A stretch of 64,000 bases of DNA, from assembly GCA_024699325.1 (NCBI GenBank), contig JAILPS010000014.1:18043-82042 (forward strand). The letters are read 5' to 3'. Below are positions 1 through 8,719 of this stretch, in pieces. Under the pieces are notes generated by a model, which saw only the letters and a list, made by a program, of their open reading frames with translations, did no database searches and was not told the origin of the DNA. This DNA is from Lachnospiraceae bacterium (GTDB taxonomy: Bacteria > Bacillota > Clostridia > Lachnospirales > Lachnospiraceae). Numbering within the stretch: the first letter of the stretch is position 1; every line of letters starts with the position of its first letter. The translations under genes and the position numbers were made by a program.

Positions 1-6
1 GACGAG

Positions 7-35
7 GCCCGACGCTTAGCGCCGGGCTTTGTCTA
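7..35 (+). terminator. Rho-independent terminator of an upstream gene
   Basis: GCCCG and CGC pair with GCG and CGGGC around a TTA loop, with one A/C mismatch, and a T-rich tail follows. It ends a gene lying before the window. Confidence 0.65.
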
Positions 36-102
36 TTTTGGTCAAATATTCAGTCTCTATGTTTCAAAAGTGTTACACATAGTTTAAATATCAAATATGC
101 TC

Positions 103-130
103 TTGAAAATGAAAAATTTAATGATAAAAT
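103..130 (+). promoter_or_regulatory. Probable promoter of the VanW-type gene
   Basis: TTGAAA (103-108) and TAAAAT (125-130) are separated by 16 bp in AT-rich DNA about 60 bp before the start codon. Confidence 0.45.
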
Positions 131-190
131 AACCATATGTTGTAGTGGAAGGGTCTATGCTGACCTTTTGACGACATGAAGGAGACTATT

Positions 191-1921
191 ATGAAAAGAT
201 TGATTAAGGTGATTACAGCGTCAACGCTTCTGTCACTTTCCATGGCTGCAACGGCATTTGCCACGGATAGCGAAGGCGGAGTTGTTATAATCAACCCGGG
301 CGAGGAGACAACTGCAGTTGACATATCTGTTGACGAGGACCAGATTATCCAGGAGGGTATTTATTTTGGCGATGTCGCTGTCGGAGGAATGACAGTGGAC
401 GAGGCCAGAAAGGTTATCGCTGAATATGTTGCCAAGGTCGGAGAGATGAACATCAGACTCTCCACAGAGACAGGCTACGAGGAGTTGCCGGTTTCTGAAC
501 TGAACCCTGTATGTAACAACGAGGAGGAGATGTTAGCCACAGCGGTCGGCGTTAAGCATGTCGGAAGCCTCATCTCACAGTACAAGCAGGCTAAGGATCT
601 GGAGTGCAACAGCTTATACATCGACTATGACATAGCATTTTCTATGGATAATGTTATGGACTTCCTGGTTGAGCATTCAGAGGCCTTCGAGACAGAGCCT
701 GTGAACGCTTCCGTTAAGCTCAATGAGGACGGAACGTTTAAGGTCATCGAGGCTATCAACGGCTTCACATTAGACTATGATAAGACATATGACGCTATCA
801 AGGATGTCATCAAGAACTGTGACACATCCCTTGAGTATCTGACATGCCAGGTTGAGGGAACAACCACTGAGCCACAGTACGGCACAGAGATTTTTGAGGG
901 CTTCGGAGATCTTCTCGGAGAGGCCAGCACGGAGTACAGATGCACCGGCGAGATGGAGAACAGAGCTATTAACGTAAGGACAGCCATCACGCGTATCAAC
1001 GGAACGGTTTTATATCCGGGACAGCAGTTCTCATACTGCAGCGCAGTTCAGCCGTTCACAATTGAGGGCGGGTACGTTCTCGCGGGAACATACACTTCAA
1101 CAGGCGTTGAGGATGACTTAGGCGGCGGTATCTGCCAGGTTTCAACAACACTTTACGACGCGTGCCTGTGGTCAGAGCTTCAGATTGACTTCAGACGTCC
1201 TCACTCTAAGACAGTTGACTATGTTCCATATTCCATGGACGCCATGGTTTATGTCAAGGGCAATCAGGACTATAAGTTCACCAACAACACAGATCACGCC
1301 ATCTACATTCAGTATTACTACACAACCATCTCTGACAGCAAGGAGAAGATGACATGTAAGATTTATGGAACGGAGTACAGACCTGAGAACCGCACCATCG
1401 ACTACATTTCATACACGGACAGCACATCGACCACTGATCCTCCATACCTTATCACATATGATGAGGAACTCGATCCATTCCCAACCTATGAGAAGGATGA
1501 GCCTAATTACTTCTACTATATACAGGCGCATATCGGAGCCAAGTCCCACCTCGATAAGGTTGTATATGTTGACGGCGTTGTCGTGTCAACCACAACCATC
1601 AGCAGGGACAGCTACAAGCCTATGCAGGGTGTGTTCACAATCCATCCTGACACGACTATCAAGACGCTCGGTCTTGACGAGATTTTGGGTATCGCAGGTC
1701 TTCAGTTCTACTTCCCTGAGGAGTTGACAACTGAGGAGGAGACAACCACTCCTGAGGAGACGACGACGGTTTCTGAGACAACCACAACCCAGGCGGAGAC
1801 CACCACGGTGGCGGAGACAACCACCACGGCTCCTGCGACTGAGCCGGCTACGGACCCGGCAACTGACCCGGCTACGGACCCGGCAACTGATCCGGCCACA
1901 GAGGGAAATGCTGGCGAATAG
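191..1921 (+). CDS. VanW-family exported protein with Thr/Pro-rich C-terminal tail
   Basis: This 576-residue protein has an N-terminal signal sequence (KR followed by a hydrophobic stretch ending near AFA). A VanW domain occupies roughly residues 250-390, seen in the YPGQQFSY and GGGICQVSTTLYDA segments. VanW proteins are cell-wall associated, but their biochemical role is unsettled despite the name from vancomycin-resistance clusters. The region before the domain resembles the peptidoglycan-binding-like segment often attached to it. The C-terminus is a low-complexity tail of Thr/Glu runs and PATD repeats, as in wall-spanning linkers. ATG191 is chosen because AAGGAG lies just before it; an in-frame ATG at 176 lies upstream of that site. 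No van resistance genes are nearby, so a housekeeping wall role is more likely than resistance. Confidence 0.85.
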   Translation: MKRLIKVITASTLLSLSMAATAFATDSEGGVVIINPGEETTAVDISVDEDQIIQEGIYFGDVAVGGMTVDEARKVIAEYVAKVGEMNIRLSTETGYEELPVSELNPVCNNEEEMLATAVGVKHVGSLISQYKQAKDLECNSLYIDYDIAFSMDNVMDFLVEHSEAFETEPVNASVKLNEDGTFKVIEAINGFTLDYDKTYDAIKDVIKNCDTSLEYLTCQVEGTTTEPQYGTEIFEGFGDLLGEASTEYRCTGEMENRAINVRTAITRINGTVLYPGQQFSYCSAVQPFTIEGGYVLAGTYTSTGVEDDLGGGICQVSTTLYDACLWSELQIDFRRPHSKTVDYVPYSMDAMVYVKGNQDYKFTNNTDHAIYIQYYYTTISDSKEKMTCKIYGTEYRPENRTIDYISYTDSTSTTDPPYLITYDEELDPFPTYEKDEPNYFYYIQAHIGAKSHLDKVVYVDGVVVSTTTISRDSYKPMQGVFTIHPDTTIKTLGLDEILGIAGLQFYFPEELTTEEETTTPEETTTVSETTTTQAETTTVAETTTTAPATEPATDPATDPATDPATDPATEGNAGE

Positions 1922-1927
1922 AATTAT

Positions 1928-1958
1928 CGAGACAGGTCATGCAGACCTGTCTCGTTTT
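1928..1958 (+). terminator. Terminator after the VanW-type gene
   Basis: CGAGACAGGTC pairs with GACCTGTCTCG across a short loop, followed by TTTT. Confidence 0.85.
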
Positions 1959-2008
1959 ACATCATAGAAGTCTGAATCTGATGATGTGTAAGTTTTTTAT
2001 AAAAGTGC

Positions 2009-2037
2009 TTGCAATTTTAAAACTGTTATGCTAAACT
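2009..2037 (+). promoter_or_regulatory. Promoter of tRNA-Cys
   Basis: TTGCAA (2009-2014), a 17-bp spacer and TAAACT (2032-2037) with an extended TG at the -10. The 18 bases 2001-2018 are identical to those at the rpsF promoter (8251-8268). Confidence 0.7.
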
Positions 2038-2057
2038 CTCCTTTGTTTGACATACAC

Positions 2058-2128
2058 GGTGACATAGCCAAGCGGTAAGGCGTGGGTCTGCAACACCCTG
2101 ATCCCCGGTTCAAATCCGGGTGTCACCT
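2058..2128 (+). tRNA. tRNA-Cys (anticodon GCA)
   Basis: This is a 71-nt cloverleaf. GGTGACA (2058-2064) pairs with TGTCACC (2121-2127). The anticodon loop CTGCAAC (2088-2094) reads GCA. The T arm is CCCGG/CCGGG around TTCAAAT. The discriminator base is T, the identity element for cysteinyl-tRNA synthetase. CCA is not encoded. Confidence 0.96.
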
Positions 2129-2133
2129 CTAGA

Positions 2134-2162
2134 AGAACTCGGAGATTCTCCGGGTTCTTTTT
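2134..2162 (+). terminator. Terminator of tRNA-Cys
   Basis: GAACTCGGAG pairs with CTCCGGGTTC around ATT, followed by a T run. Confidence 0.85.
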
Positions 2163-2207
2163 CGCATAAGTAGTTTAATCAAGCATATTAGGATATAGGA
2201 GAATAAT

Positions 2208-4145
2208 ATGTCATTAGAAGATTACAAGAAGGCCCAGAAGATGGCTATCAGAGAATACCACAGCAGGGTGGCAAACGGCAAATACCCCTATCTGCCGGCC
2301 CTCATGGATGACATTCTTCCCCAGGGTGAGGCCCTAAGGAAGGTGAATCTCGGCCTTGTGGATATTCCTCTCGACAGAATAGTTGGAACATATACGGCGG
2401 GAAGGCAGAATGCATTTGCAGCTAACTTCATGCCTCTTTTAGATGCCAACACGGAGTTCTCCGTGAAGTGGATTTCTCTGTGCGAGGCGCATGTGAGCGA
2501 GGGCATTCACGATTCTATAATTGCCTACGAATATATGAATTACTTCTATGTTCAGGAGGGCAATAAGCGCGTGAGCGTGCTTAAATACTTCGAATCCGAC
2601 AGTTTCCCGGGAACTGTCGTCAGAATCATGCCTGCCAAAAGTGATGACGTGAAGGTCAGGATCTACTACGAGTTTGTGGACTTCTATGAGCACAGCCAGG
2701 TGAACTACATAGAGTTTAGCCAGCCTGGCCGCTATGCGAAGCTCTTAGACCTCTTAGGCATGAAGCCGGATCACGACTGGACTGACATAGATAAGGAGAC
2801 CTTCTACTCTGTATACCACAGGTTTAAGGGCGCATTTTTGGCAAGAGGCGGCGGCAAGCTCCCCATGACTGTGGCGGACGCCCTGCTCTCTTACATAGAG
2901 GTTATGGGCTACGACGATGTGAAGAATAAGCTTCCCGGGGAGATCCGGGAGGATTTGGGACTTATCTGGAGCGAGTTCGTCATCATGAACCAGGAGACCC
3001 CTGTGGAGCACCAGCTAGAGCCCAAGGCGCCGTCAAGCGCATCCATAATAACCAAGATTATCACGCCGCTTCCGAAGGTTTTGAAGGTGGCATTCATACA
3101 CGACAAGTCGCCTCTCACCTCCGCGTGGACATACCAGCATGAGCTCGGAAGGGCGCATATCGCCACCACATTTAAAGAGAAGATTGAGACCAGCACCTAC
3201 AACGATGCGCTCTCAGGCGGCAACCCGACAGATGTGATCGAGAGGGCCATAGAGGACGGCAACAAGGTTATATTTACCACCACGCCACAGCTCGGCGCAG
3301 CGAGCCTGAAGGCGGCTGCAGCCCACCCTGACGTGAGCATCTATAACTGTTCGCTTAACTACTCGCACAGCCTGATTAAGACGTATTACGCCAGACTGTA
3401 CGAGGCGAAGTTTCTGACAGGCGTTATCGCCGGAGCATTGGCTGACCACAACGAGATCGGCTATGTTGCGGACTATCCGATATTTGGAACCACAGCGGAT
3501 GTCAATGCATTTGCAATAGGAGCGTCCATGTCAAACCCCAGAGCTAAGATTAAACTCAAATGGTCAGCGCTTGCGGGAAGCGACCCTGTGAACGAATTCA
3601 GGCGCGAGAAGGTTGGCGTCGTCATGGGACAAAACCTGGTCAGACGTGACAACATCCGCAAGGAGTACGGTCTGTTCACGCTCGACAATAGCGGTGTGAC
3701 CAATGTTGCGCTCTCGCTGTTTGACTGGGGCAAATTCTATGAGAGAATCATAGACGGAGTGTTTAAGTCCGGAACCATCAAGGAGGACACCTCCGACGCC
3801 AAGAAGTCCTTAAACTACTGGTGGGGACTCGACGCGGGCGTTGTGGACTGTGTGTGCTCGCTTAAGCTCAGTTTGGGAACCAGGAAGCTTCTAGACCTTC
3901 TCAGACAGAATATTACAAGCGGTGTGTTCAGCCCGTTTGAGGGCGAGATTATTGCCCAGAACGGCGTGGTTATAAACCGCGAGGGCAGACTGACGCCTGA
4001 GCAGATGGTGTCAATGGACTGGCTGTGTGAAAACGTAGAAGGGGAGATACCGGCAATCGAGGATCTGAGACCTGACGCGAGACCTGTTGTCTGGCTTCAG
4101 GGTATTGCTCCGGCCGAGAAGACTTCGCTGGGAGAAAACAAATGA
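2208..4145 (+). CDS. Cytoplasmic ParB-like / BMP-family fusion protein
   Basis: This 645-residue protein has no signal peptide or lipobox. The first 150 residues carry a ParB-like fold signature, YVQEGNKRVSVLKYF near 114-128, where EGNKR matches the ParB/sulfiredoxin-type nucleotide site. Residues about 295-560 match the basic membrane protein (BMP/PnrA) periplasmic-binding fold, which normally binds nucleosides outside the cell as a lipoprotein. Without export signals this copy is presumably a cytosolic sensor or enzyme of nucleoside-type ligands; that is inference. AGGAG precedes ATG2208. The stop codon overlaps the start of the next gene (ATGA), so the metallophosphoesterase is translationally coupled. 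No ABC permease gene is adjacent. Confidence 0.75.
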   Translation: MSLEDYKKAQKMAIREYHSRVANGKYPYLPALMDDILPQGEALRKVNLGLVDIPLDRIVGTYTAGRQNAFAANFMPLLDANTEFSVKWISLCEAHVSEGIHDSIIAYEYMNYFYVQEGNKRVSVLKYFESDSFPGTVVRIMPAKSDDVKVRIYYEFVDFYEHSQVNYIEFSQPGRYAKLLDLLGMKPDHDWTDIDKETFYSVYHRFKGAFLARGGGKLPMTVADALLSYIEVMGYDDVKNKLPGEIREDLGLIWSEFVIMNQETPVEHQLEPKAPSSASIITKIITPLPKVLKVAFIHDKSPLTSAWTYQHELGRAHIATTFKEKIETSTYNDALSGGNPTDVIERAIEDGNKVIFTTTPQLGAASLKAAAAHPDVSIYNCSLNYSHSLIKTYYARLYEAKFLTGVIAGALADHNEIGYVADYPIFGTTADVNAFAIGASMSNPRAKIKLKWSALAGSDPVNEFRREKVGVVMGQNLVRRDNIRKEYGLFTLDNSGVTNVALSLFDWGKFYERIIDGVFKSGTIKEDTSDAKKSLNYWWGLDAGVVDCVCSLKLSLGTRKLLDLLRQNITSGVFSPFEGEIIAQNGVVINREGRLTPEQMVSMDWLCENVEGEIPAIEDLRPDARPVVWLQGIAPAEKTSLGENK

Positions 4146-4804
4146 AAGTTTTAGCCGTCGCCGACGTTGAATCGAAGGCACTATGGGATTATTTTGAGCA
4201 GAGTAAGCTGGACGGCATAGATCTTATAATATCCTGTGGGGATTTAAATCCCCACTATCTGTCGTTTCTCGCGACATTTACGAAGGCGCCCGTGATATAT
4301 GTCCACGGAAACCACGACGCGAGATATGAGGTGGAGGGACCGGACGGCTGCGTCTGCATAGAGGACAGAATATTTGTGTACAGGGGCGTGAGATTCTTAG
4401 GCCTCGGGGGTTCTATGCGCTATAAGCCGGGACCCTACCAGTACACCGAGCGCCAGATGGCGGCCAGAATCAGGAAGATGTGGCCCAAAATCATCAGAAG
4501 AAGAGGATTTGACGTGCTGGTTGCCCACTCCCCGGCCTACAAGATAGGCGATGCGGACGATCTGCCCCACACAGGCTATCAGTGCTTCGTCAAACTCTTA
4601 GACAGATACAAGCCGCAGTTCTTCCTTCACGGCCATGTGCACGCAACCTACGGCGGCAACTACAAGCGGGAGAGAAACTATAAGGACCATACAACCATAA
4701 TCAACGCCTATGAGCGCTTTGTGTTTGAAATACCCGACGGCGACGCGGAGGAGGATTTATACACAAGGTACAAGAAGTGGCGCTGGGAACATTTTAGAAG
4801 ATAG
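4142..4804 (+). CDS. Calcineurin-like metallophosphoesterase
   Basis: A 220-residue cytosolic phosphoesterase with the dinuclear metal motifs in order: D8 in VADVES, GDLN at 33-36, GNHD at 56-59, AHSP near 130 and GHVH near 162. The first motif is D-x-E rather than the usual D-x-H, as in several YfcE-type and phage-type members. Its start overlaps the stop of the ParB-like/BMP gene by ATGA, suggesting a joint function, for example cleaving a phosphodiester or nucleotide ligand sensed by the partner. The substrate cannot be read from sequence. Confidence 0.85.
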   Translation: MKVLAVADVESKALWDYFEQSKLDGIDLIISCGDLNPHYLSFLATFTKAPVIYVHGNHDARYEVEGPDGCVCIEDRIFVYRGVRFLGLGGSMRYKPGPYQYTERQMAARIRKMWPKIIRRRGFDVLVAHSPAYKIGDADDLPHTGYQCFVKLLDRYKPQFFLHGHVHATYGGNYKRERNYKDHTTIINAYERFVFEIPDGDAEEDLYTRYKKWRWEHFRR

Positions 4805-4817
4805 AATATGAGAACAT

Positions 4818-4862
4818 AAAACGGGCAATCCTGATCTTAAGAGACCGGGATTGCCCGTTTTC
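4818..4862. terminator. Bidirectional terminator between convergent genes
   Basis: CGGGCAATCC pairs with GGATTGCCCG, with AAAA before and TTTT after, so it can serve both strands. Confidence 0.85.
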
Positions 4863-4865
4863 ATG

Positions 4866-5876
4866 TTATTTAGTTGTAAGTCTCGAAATATGTTTTATGA
4901 GCACCGAGATGGTTCCGTCCTCGTTTTCGATGAATTCCACATCCTCACCCTGTGTGTACTGCTCCATGGGGATGTTAATCTCTATGCCTGAGTCGGTCAC
5001 TAAAAACTGCTTCTCAAGCTTCTTAACCGTGGTGGTGGCCTTCGGGCGTATCTCCTCGTTTTCTATGTGGTATTTGCTGATCTCCTCCGTGAGCCTCTGT
5101 CTGGCCTCTGGGTTTGCAGGGTATATCTTCTCCGGAAGCTCTGCGATCACGATGGCGCCGTCGTCACTTAGCTCCTCCTTGAGCACCTGCTTGACCTCCA
5201 GATCCTTCTTGAAATCCTCCGGATAGAACTCCTCGTTGACCTTCTCCATGGCCTTCGTCACGATGTTCATCTTGGCCTTCTCGTGGACCTTGCCGTGGCA
5301 GCCGAAATACATTTTGGAGAGATAATAGTCCTTCTTGCCGTCGATGTCCACCTTCTTCTCGGCGAGGCGGATAGTGTAATCGGCAAGGTTTATAAGCGCG
5401 CCCTCAGAAGGCTTAGAGCTGCCTCCAGGAAGAATTCCTGCCTGGCGCTTCACGGTGTTTGCAACACCTCCCTCGTCGCTTACAGAGGAGTGCACAAATG
5501 CTGTTTTGTAGCCCATCTTTATGATGGCCAGATGAATAACTCCCTCAATCTGGCATGTGGCGAAGAAGAGGTCGCCGTCAGGGATGGCGGCATTTGCCAT
5601 CATGAGCTTAAACATTTCCTCGCTCGCAGCCTGACTGAATGCTGTCAGATCCCCCTCGCCGAAACCGTAGAGCGCCTTAAAAAACTCTGAATTCTCCTCG
5701 TCAAAAACGCAGTCCTTCACGTCGTCGTCGCAGGTCAGGTGATAAATCTGTCCCCTTAACATATCTGTTATGTCGCTCGTGAGCTCGTGCACGTAGTCGC
5801 TCTTAATCGGCCCCTCGGCCGTTGTATCTAAAATGTGGAATATCACATTCCTGATGATTATGTCGTTTTTTTCCAT
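4866..5876 (-). CDS. Nucleoid-associated protein, NdpA/YejK-like
   Basis: A 336-residue soluble, acidic protein whose layout fits the 37-kDa nucleoid-associated family (PF04245): an opening like IIIRNVIFHILDTTAEGP, a central FSQAASEEMFKLM segment matching the LAFSRAA region of YejK, and a C-terminal two-stranded segment. Members bind the nucleoid; their activity is poorly defined. The start at 5876 is chosen because ACGGAGGTAG lies immediately before it; a frame extension to 5927 has no such site. The family assignment is from remembered pattern, not a search. Confidence 0.65.
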   Translation of the reverse strand: MEKNDIIIRNVIFHILDTTAEGPIKSDYVHELTSDITDMLRGQIYHLTCDDDVKDCVFDEENSEFFKALYGFGEGDLTAFSQAASEEMFKLMMANAAIPDGDLFFATCQIEGVIHLAIIKMGYKTAFVHSSVSDEGGVANTVKRQAGILPGGSSKPSEGALINLADYTIRLAEKKVDIDGKKDYYLSKMYFGCHGKVHEKAKMNIVTKAMEKVNEEFYPEDFKKDLEVKQVLKEELSDDGAIVIAELPEKIYPANPEARQRLTEEISKYHIENEEIRPKATTTVKKLEKQFLVTDSGIEINIPMEQYTQGEDVEFIENEDGTISVLIKHISRLTTK

Positions 5877-5898
5877 ATCTACCTCCGTATGCCAATAG

Positions 5899-5927
5899 AT
5901 AATACCATATATTGTGGATAAAATCAA
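5899..5927 (-). promoter_or_regulatory. Promoter of the nucleoid-associated protein gene
   Basis: On the minus strand TTGATT, 17 bp, TATTAT, about 23 bp before the chosen start codon. Confidence 0.6.
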
Positions 5928-5946
5928 AGAAATTACAACATTTTCT

Positions 5947-5975
5947 TTGACAACAGATAACTGTGATGCTATCCT
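5947..5975 (+). promoter_or_regulatory. Promoter of the amidase lipoprotein gene
   Basis: TTGACA (5947-5952), 17 bp, TATCCT (5970-5975) with TG upstream of the -10. Confidence 0.7.
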
Positions 5976-6008
5976 TATGTAGTAAAATTATGTTCTTAAG
6001 GGGCAAAC

Positions 6009-8069
6009 ATGAAGAAAAATTTTTTGGCGGCTATTTTGTTAACCGCCGGTGTTTTAGTTAACGGATGTGCGCTTAGATCCGCTGTGGCTGATATCGCGAC
6101 CACGGCAGATACGATGACTTCAACACAGGTAGAAACTACACAGGACGAGACCACACAGGAAGCGACAACGAAGGCACCTGTTGTTTTAGAAGATTTAGTA
6201 TTTGTCAATCAAAGTGTCACGGTTAAGTACGGCGAGACTGTAAACCTTGCGTCTAAGCTTAGGACTGTTCCTGAGGATTCTGAGGTTTTTGAGCCCATCA
6301 CGTGGGAGTCATCTGACGAGTCGGTCGCGACAGTCGACGGGGCGGGCACGGTAACTCCCGTGTCATCGGGAAGCGCCTGTGTCTACGCGAGAAGCGGCGA
6401 CATAGAGGCAGCGATCCTTGTAAATGTCTATGTGGAGCTGACAGGCGTGTCAGCAAATGATGCGCAGGTAAACTACTCTGAGGAGGCGGTCTACGCCCTC
6501 GAGTGGAGCCTTCTTCCCGCACAGCCGACCACACACTATAAGCCAATATTTACCTCAAGCGACGAGAGCGTGCTAACAGTCGACGCTGACGGCAATATCT
6601 ACACGAAGGGCTTGGGACAGGCGCAGGTTCGCGTGAAGGCAGGCTCCTACGAGGCGGTTGCAAACATTAATGTAAACCTCCACGCCACCGACATCGTGCT
6701 GAACACAGAGTATATAGAGATGTATAGGGGAACCGCAGCCCAGTTAGCCACGGCGCTCTTCCCGGCTAACACCACGGACACCTTAGGTGAGGTGACATTT
6801 ACAAGTGCAGATGAAAATATCGCTGTTGTTGGCGCCGACGGCGTCGTGACGGCGGTCTCATCGGGTACCACAACCATCACCGTGAGCGCAAATGGCTTCT
6901 CAAAACAGTGTACCATCTTCGTGCCTGTGGAGCTTAGCGGCATATCCTATGCGGAACCATCCATAGTGCTTATAAAGGGCGCGCAGGGACAGGGAACCAT
7001 AGTGGCAAGCCCCGCCGACTGTAACGAGCAGTACACGTTGCTATACGCAAGCGACAACCCGGCTGTTGCATCAGTGGACGCCAACGGCGTCATCACAGCG
7101 GTTGGCGCAGGCACCTGCAACATAGTAGCAGCGGCCAAGGATTTCACAACATTTACAACAGTCACGGTTCTCTCCCCTCTGCAGGGCATATATTTAAACT
7201 ACTCAGACGTGACCATATACACGGGAAACCTTCTCCAGCTTGGCGTGGGCTTCCTGCCCGCAGACACCACGGATGACAGAACCATCACCTGGGCAAGCTC
7301 AGATCCTAATGTGGCAACCGTGGACGCAAACGGCTTGGTGAAGGGCATCAGCCGCGGCTCATGCATTATCGGGGCCTACTGCGGCGGCGCATATGCGGGC
7401 TGCACTGTCAATGTCTTCCCGCAGGCTGGTCTGTCCACGCCAAATGCGGCCGGCAACTATGTTGTCGTTTTGGACCCTGGCCACGGCGGCGGTGACGGCG
7501 GGGCTGTCAGCGCATTTACAGGTGCCCTCGAGAAGAACCTGAACCTCATGGTGGCTCTATACTGCCGCGAGTACCTCCTGACCCACTACAGCAACGTGGA
7601 GGTCTACATGACCAGGGAGGGCGACTACAGATTCTACGAAAACAACAGGACGGCGGACCTCACTGCCCGTGTAAATGTGGGCCTGAATGTGGGCGCCAAC
7701 ATTTTCGTGTCCTTCCACTTTAACAGTGCAGGCAATGGCGCTGGCGGCTCCATGGTCCTCATTTCCAAGCAGGCCAATGTCTACAACCAGTGTGCGGCGC
7801 TTGGCAATAACATCCTGGTTCAGCTTGCCGGCCTCGGCATCAGAAGTAACGGCCTCGTCATGAGGAATTCTGACTCCAACCCGGCCCTCGACTACTACTT
7901 CATCAATCGCCAGTGTGCGGCGTACGGTCTGCCGGGCATCATCATCGAGCACTGTTTTCTCGACTGTGCCTGCGACGTGCCCTTCTACGACGGTGCTGAC
8001 GACTACGTCCGCCTCGGCTACGCCGACGCCATCGGCATCGCCAACTACCTGGGCCTTGCCGCCAAATAA
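6009..8069 (+). CDS. Lipoprotein N-acetylmuramoyl-L-alanine amidase with Big2 repeats
   Basis: A 686-residue secreted wall hydrolase. It has a lipobox LVNGC with Cys20, then a Thr-rich linker, then about five bacterial Ig-like (Big2) repeats over residues 60-470, each with a TWxSSDxxVATVD-type strand and a GxxxI/V core. The C-terminal amidase_3 domain (about 485-686) carries the zinc residues: H in LDPGHGGGDGG, E in GALEKNLNL, H in FVSFHFNSA and E in GIIIEHCFL. The enzyme cleaves the bond between MurNAc and the stem peptide. Big2 repeats probably hold the domain in the wall. It is a single-gene unit between its own promoter and terminator. Confidence 0.9.
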   Translation: MKKNFLAAILLTAGVLVNGCALRSAVADIATTADTMTSTQVETTQDETTQEATTKAPVVLEDLVFVNQSVTVKYGETVNLASKLRTVPEDSEVFEPITWESSDESVATVDGAGTVTPVSSGSACVYARSGDIEAAILVNVYVELTGVSANDAQVNYSEEAVYALEWSLLPAQPTTHYKPIFTSSDESVLTVDADGNIYTKGLGQAQVRVKAGSYEAVANINVNLHATDIVLNTEYIEMYRGTAAQLATALFPANTTDTLGEVTFTSADENIAVVGADGVVTAVSSGTTTITVSANGFSKQCTIFVPVELSGISYAEPSIVLIKGAQGQGTIVASPADCNEQYTLLYASDNPAVASVDANGVITAVGAGTCNIVAAAKDFTTFTTVTVLSPLQGIYLNYSDVTIYTGNLLQLGVGFLPADTTDDRTITWASSDPNVATVDANGLVKGISRGSCIIGAYCGGAYAGCTVNVFPQAGLSTPNAAGNYVVVLDPGHGGGDGGAVSAFTGALEKNLNLMVALYCREYLLTHYSNVEVYMTREGDYRFYENNRTADLTARVNVGLNVGANIFVSFHFNSAGNGAGGSMVLISKQANVYNQCAALGNNILVQLAGLGIRSNGLVMRNSDSNPALDYYFINRQCAAYGLPGIIIEHCFLDCACDVPFYDGADDYVRLGYADAIGIANYLGLAAK

Positions 8070-8075
8070 CCATTC

Positions 8076-8104
8076 CAGGGACCGGACTTGCGGTCCCTGT
8101 TTTT
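8076..8104 (+). terminator. Terminator after the amidase gene
   Basis: CAGGGACCG pairs with CGGTCCCTG around GACTTG, followed by TTTTT. Confidence 0.9.
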
Positions 8105-8258
8105 GTGCCAGGTTGTATTGGGAGCGCCTTGGCGAGACGGACGGAGCGGAGGAAAACATTTTTGGGAGCGGCCGTGGGCTTGATGAGGCGTCTACTAGAG
8201 AAAACTTAGGAGGGCCAAGGAGCCCCAAAAGAAAACGTGGCGGGAGTGAAAAAAGTGC
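8105..8258. other. Gene-free stretch before the rpsF promoter
   Basis: A G-rich stretch between the amidase terminator and the rpsF promoter. No convincing ORF, repeat or known RNA motif is seen. Confidence 0.5.
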
Positions 8259-8287
8259 TTGCAATTTTGGCGGTCTTCTGATAAAAT
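8259..8287 (+). promoter_or_regulatory. Promoter of rpsF-ssb-rpsR
   Basis: TTGCAA (8259-8264), 17 bp, TAAAAT (8282-8287). A leader of about 65 nt follows before ATG8363. Such leaders often carry an S6:S18 autoregulatory site, but its conserved motif could not be confirmed by eye. Confidence 0.8.
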
Positions 8288-8362
8288 GGGACTTCGTGAC
8301 ATAGTATCAATCCTTGCTTCTCACATGATGGGAGGCCAGAGACCAAAAGGAGGTAAAGACGC

Positions 8363-8650
8363 ATGAACAAGTACGAATTAGTTGTTGTTTTAAGCGCACA
8401 GATCGAGGACGATCAGAGAGCAGCTGCACTGGAGAAGGTGCAGAACTACGTTACACGCTACGGCGGAGTTATTGAGAACGTAGATGACTGGGGTAAGAAG
8501 AGATTAGCTTACGAAATCCAGAAGCAGAAGGAAGCTTTCTATTATGTCGTTAACTTCGAGGCTGCACCAGACGTTCCAGCTAAGGCAGAGGATAGAATTC
8601 GCCTTATGGAGTCAGTACTTCGTTTCCTTATCGTTAAGAAGGAAGCTTAA
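8363..8650 (+). CDS. rpsF: 30S ribosomal protein S6
   Basis: A 95-residue protein of full family length, starting MNKYELVVVL and carrying the conserved DWGKKRLAYEIQKQKEAFYY segment. It binds S18 on the small-subunit platform. AAAGGAGG lies before the start. It is first in rpsF-ssb-rpsR, the standard order that links translation and replication genes. Confidence 0.97.
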   Translation: MNKYELVVVLSAQIEDDQRAAALEKVQNYVTRYGGVIENVDDWGKKRLAYEIQKQKEAFYYVVNFEAAPDVPAKAEDRIRLMESVLRFLIVKKEA

Positions 8651-8719
8651 TAGACAAGCAGATTAGCCCGTCGCCATTGCGGGTGTTTAGCATAGTGGAT
8701 ATGCAGATTGGAGAAAATG

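Noticed and set aside
1708..1899. Val/Ser-rich minus-strand ORF
   Set aside because: It is the reverse of the Thr/Pro repeat tail of the VanW-type protein.
191..1921. VanW gene as a vancomycin-resistance determinant
   Set aside because: No vanH, vanA/B, vanX or vanRS genes are nearby, and VanW proteins are common in sensitive clostridia.
7557..8264. 235-codon minus-strand ORF inside the amidase gene
   Set aside because: It is the reverse shadow of the amidase domain, whose catalytic motifs are clear on the plus strand.
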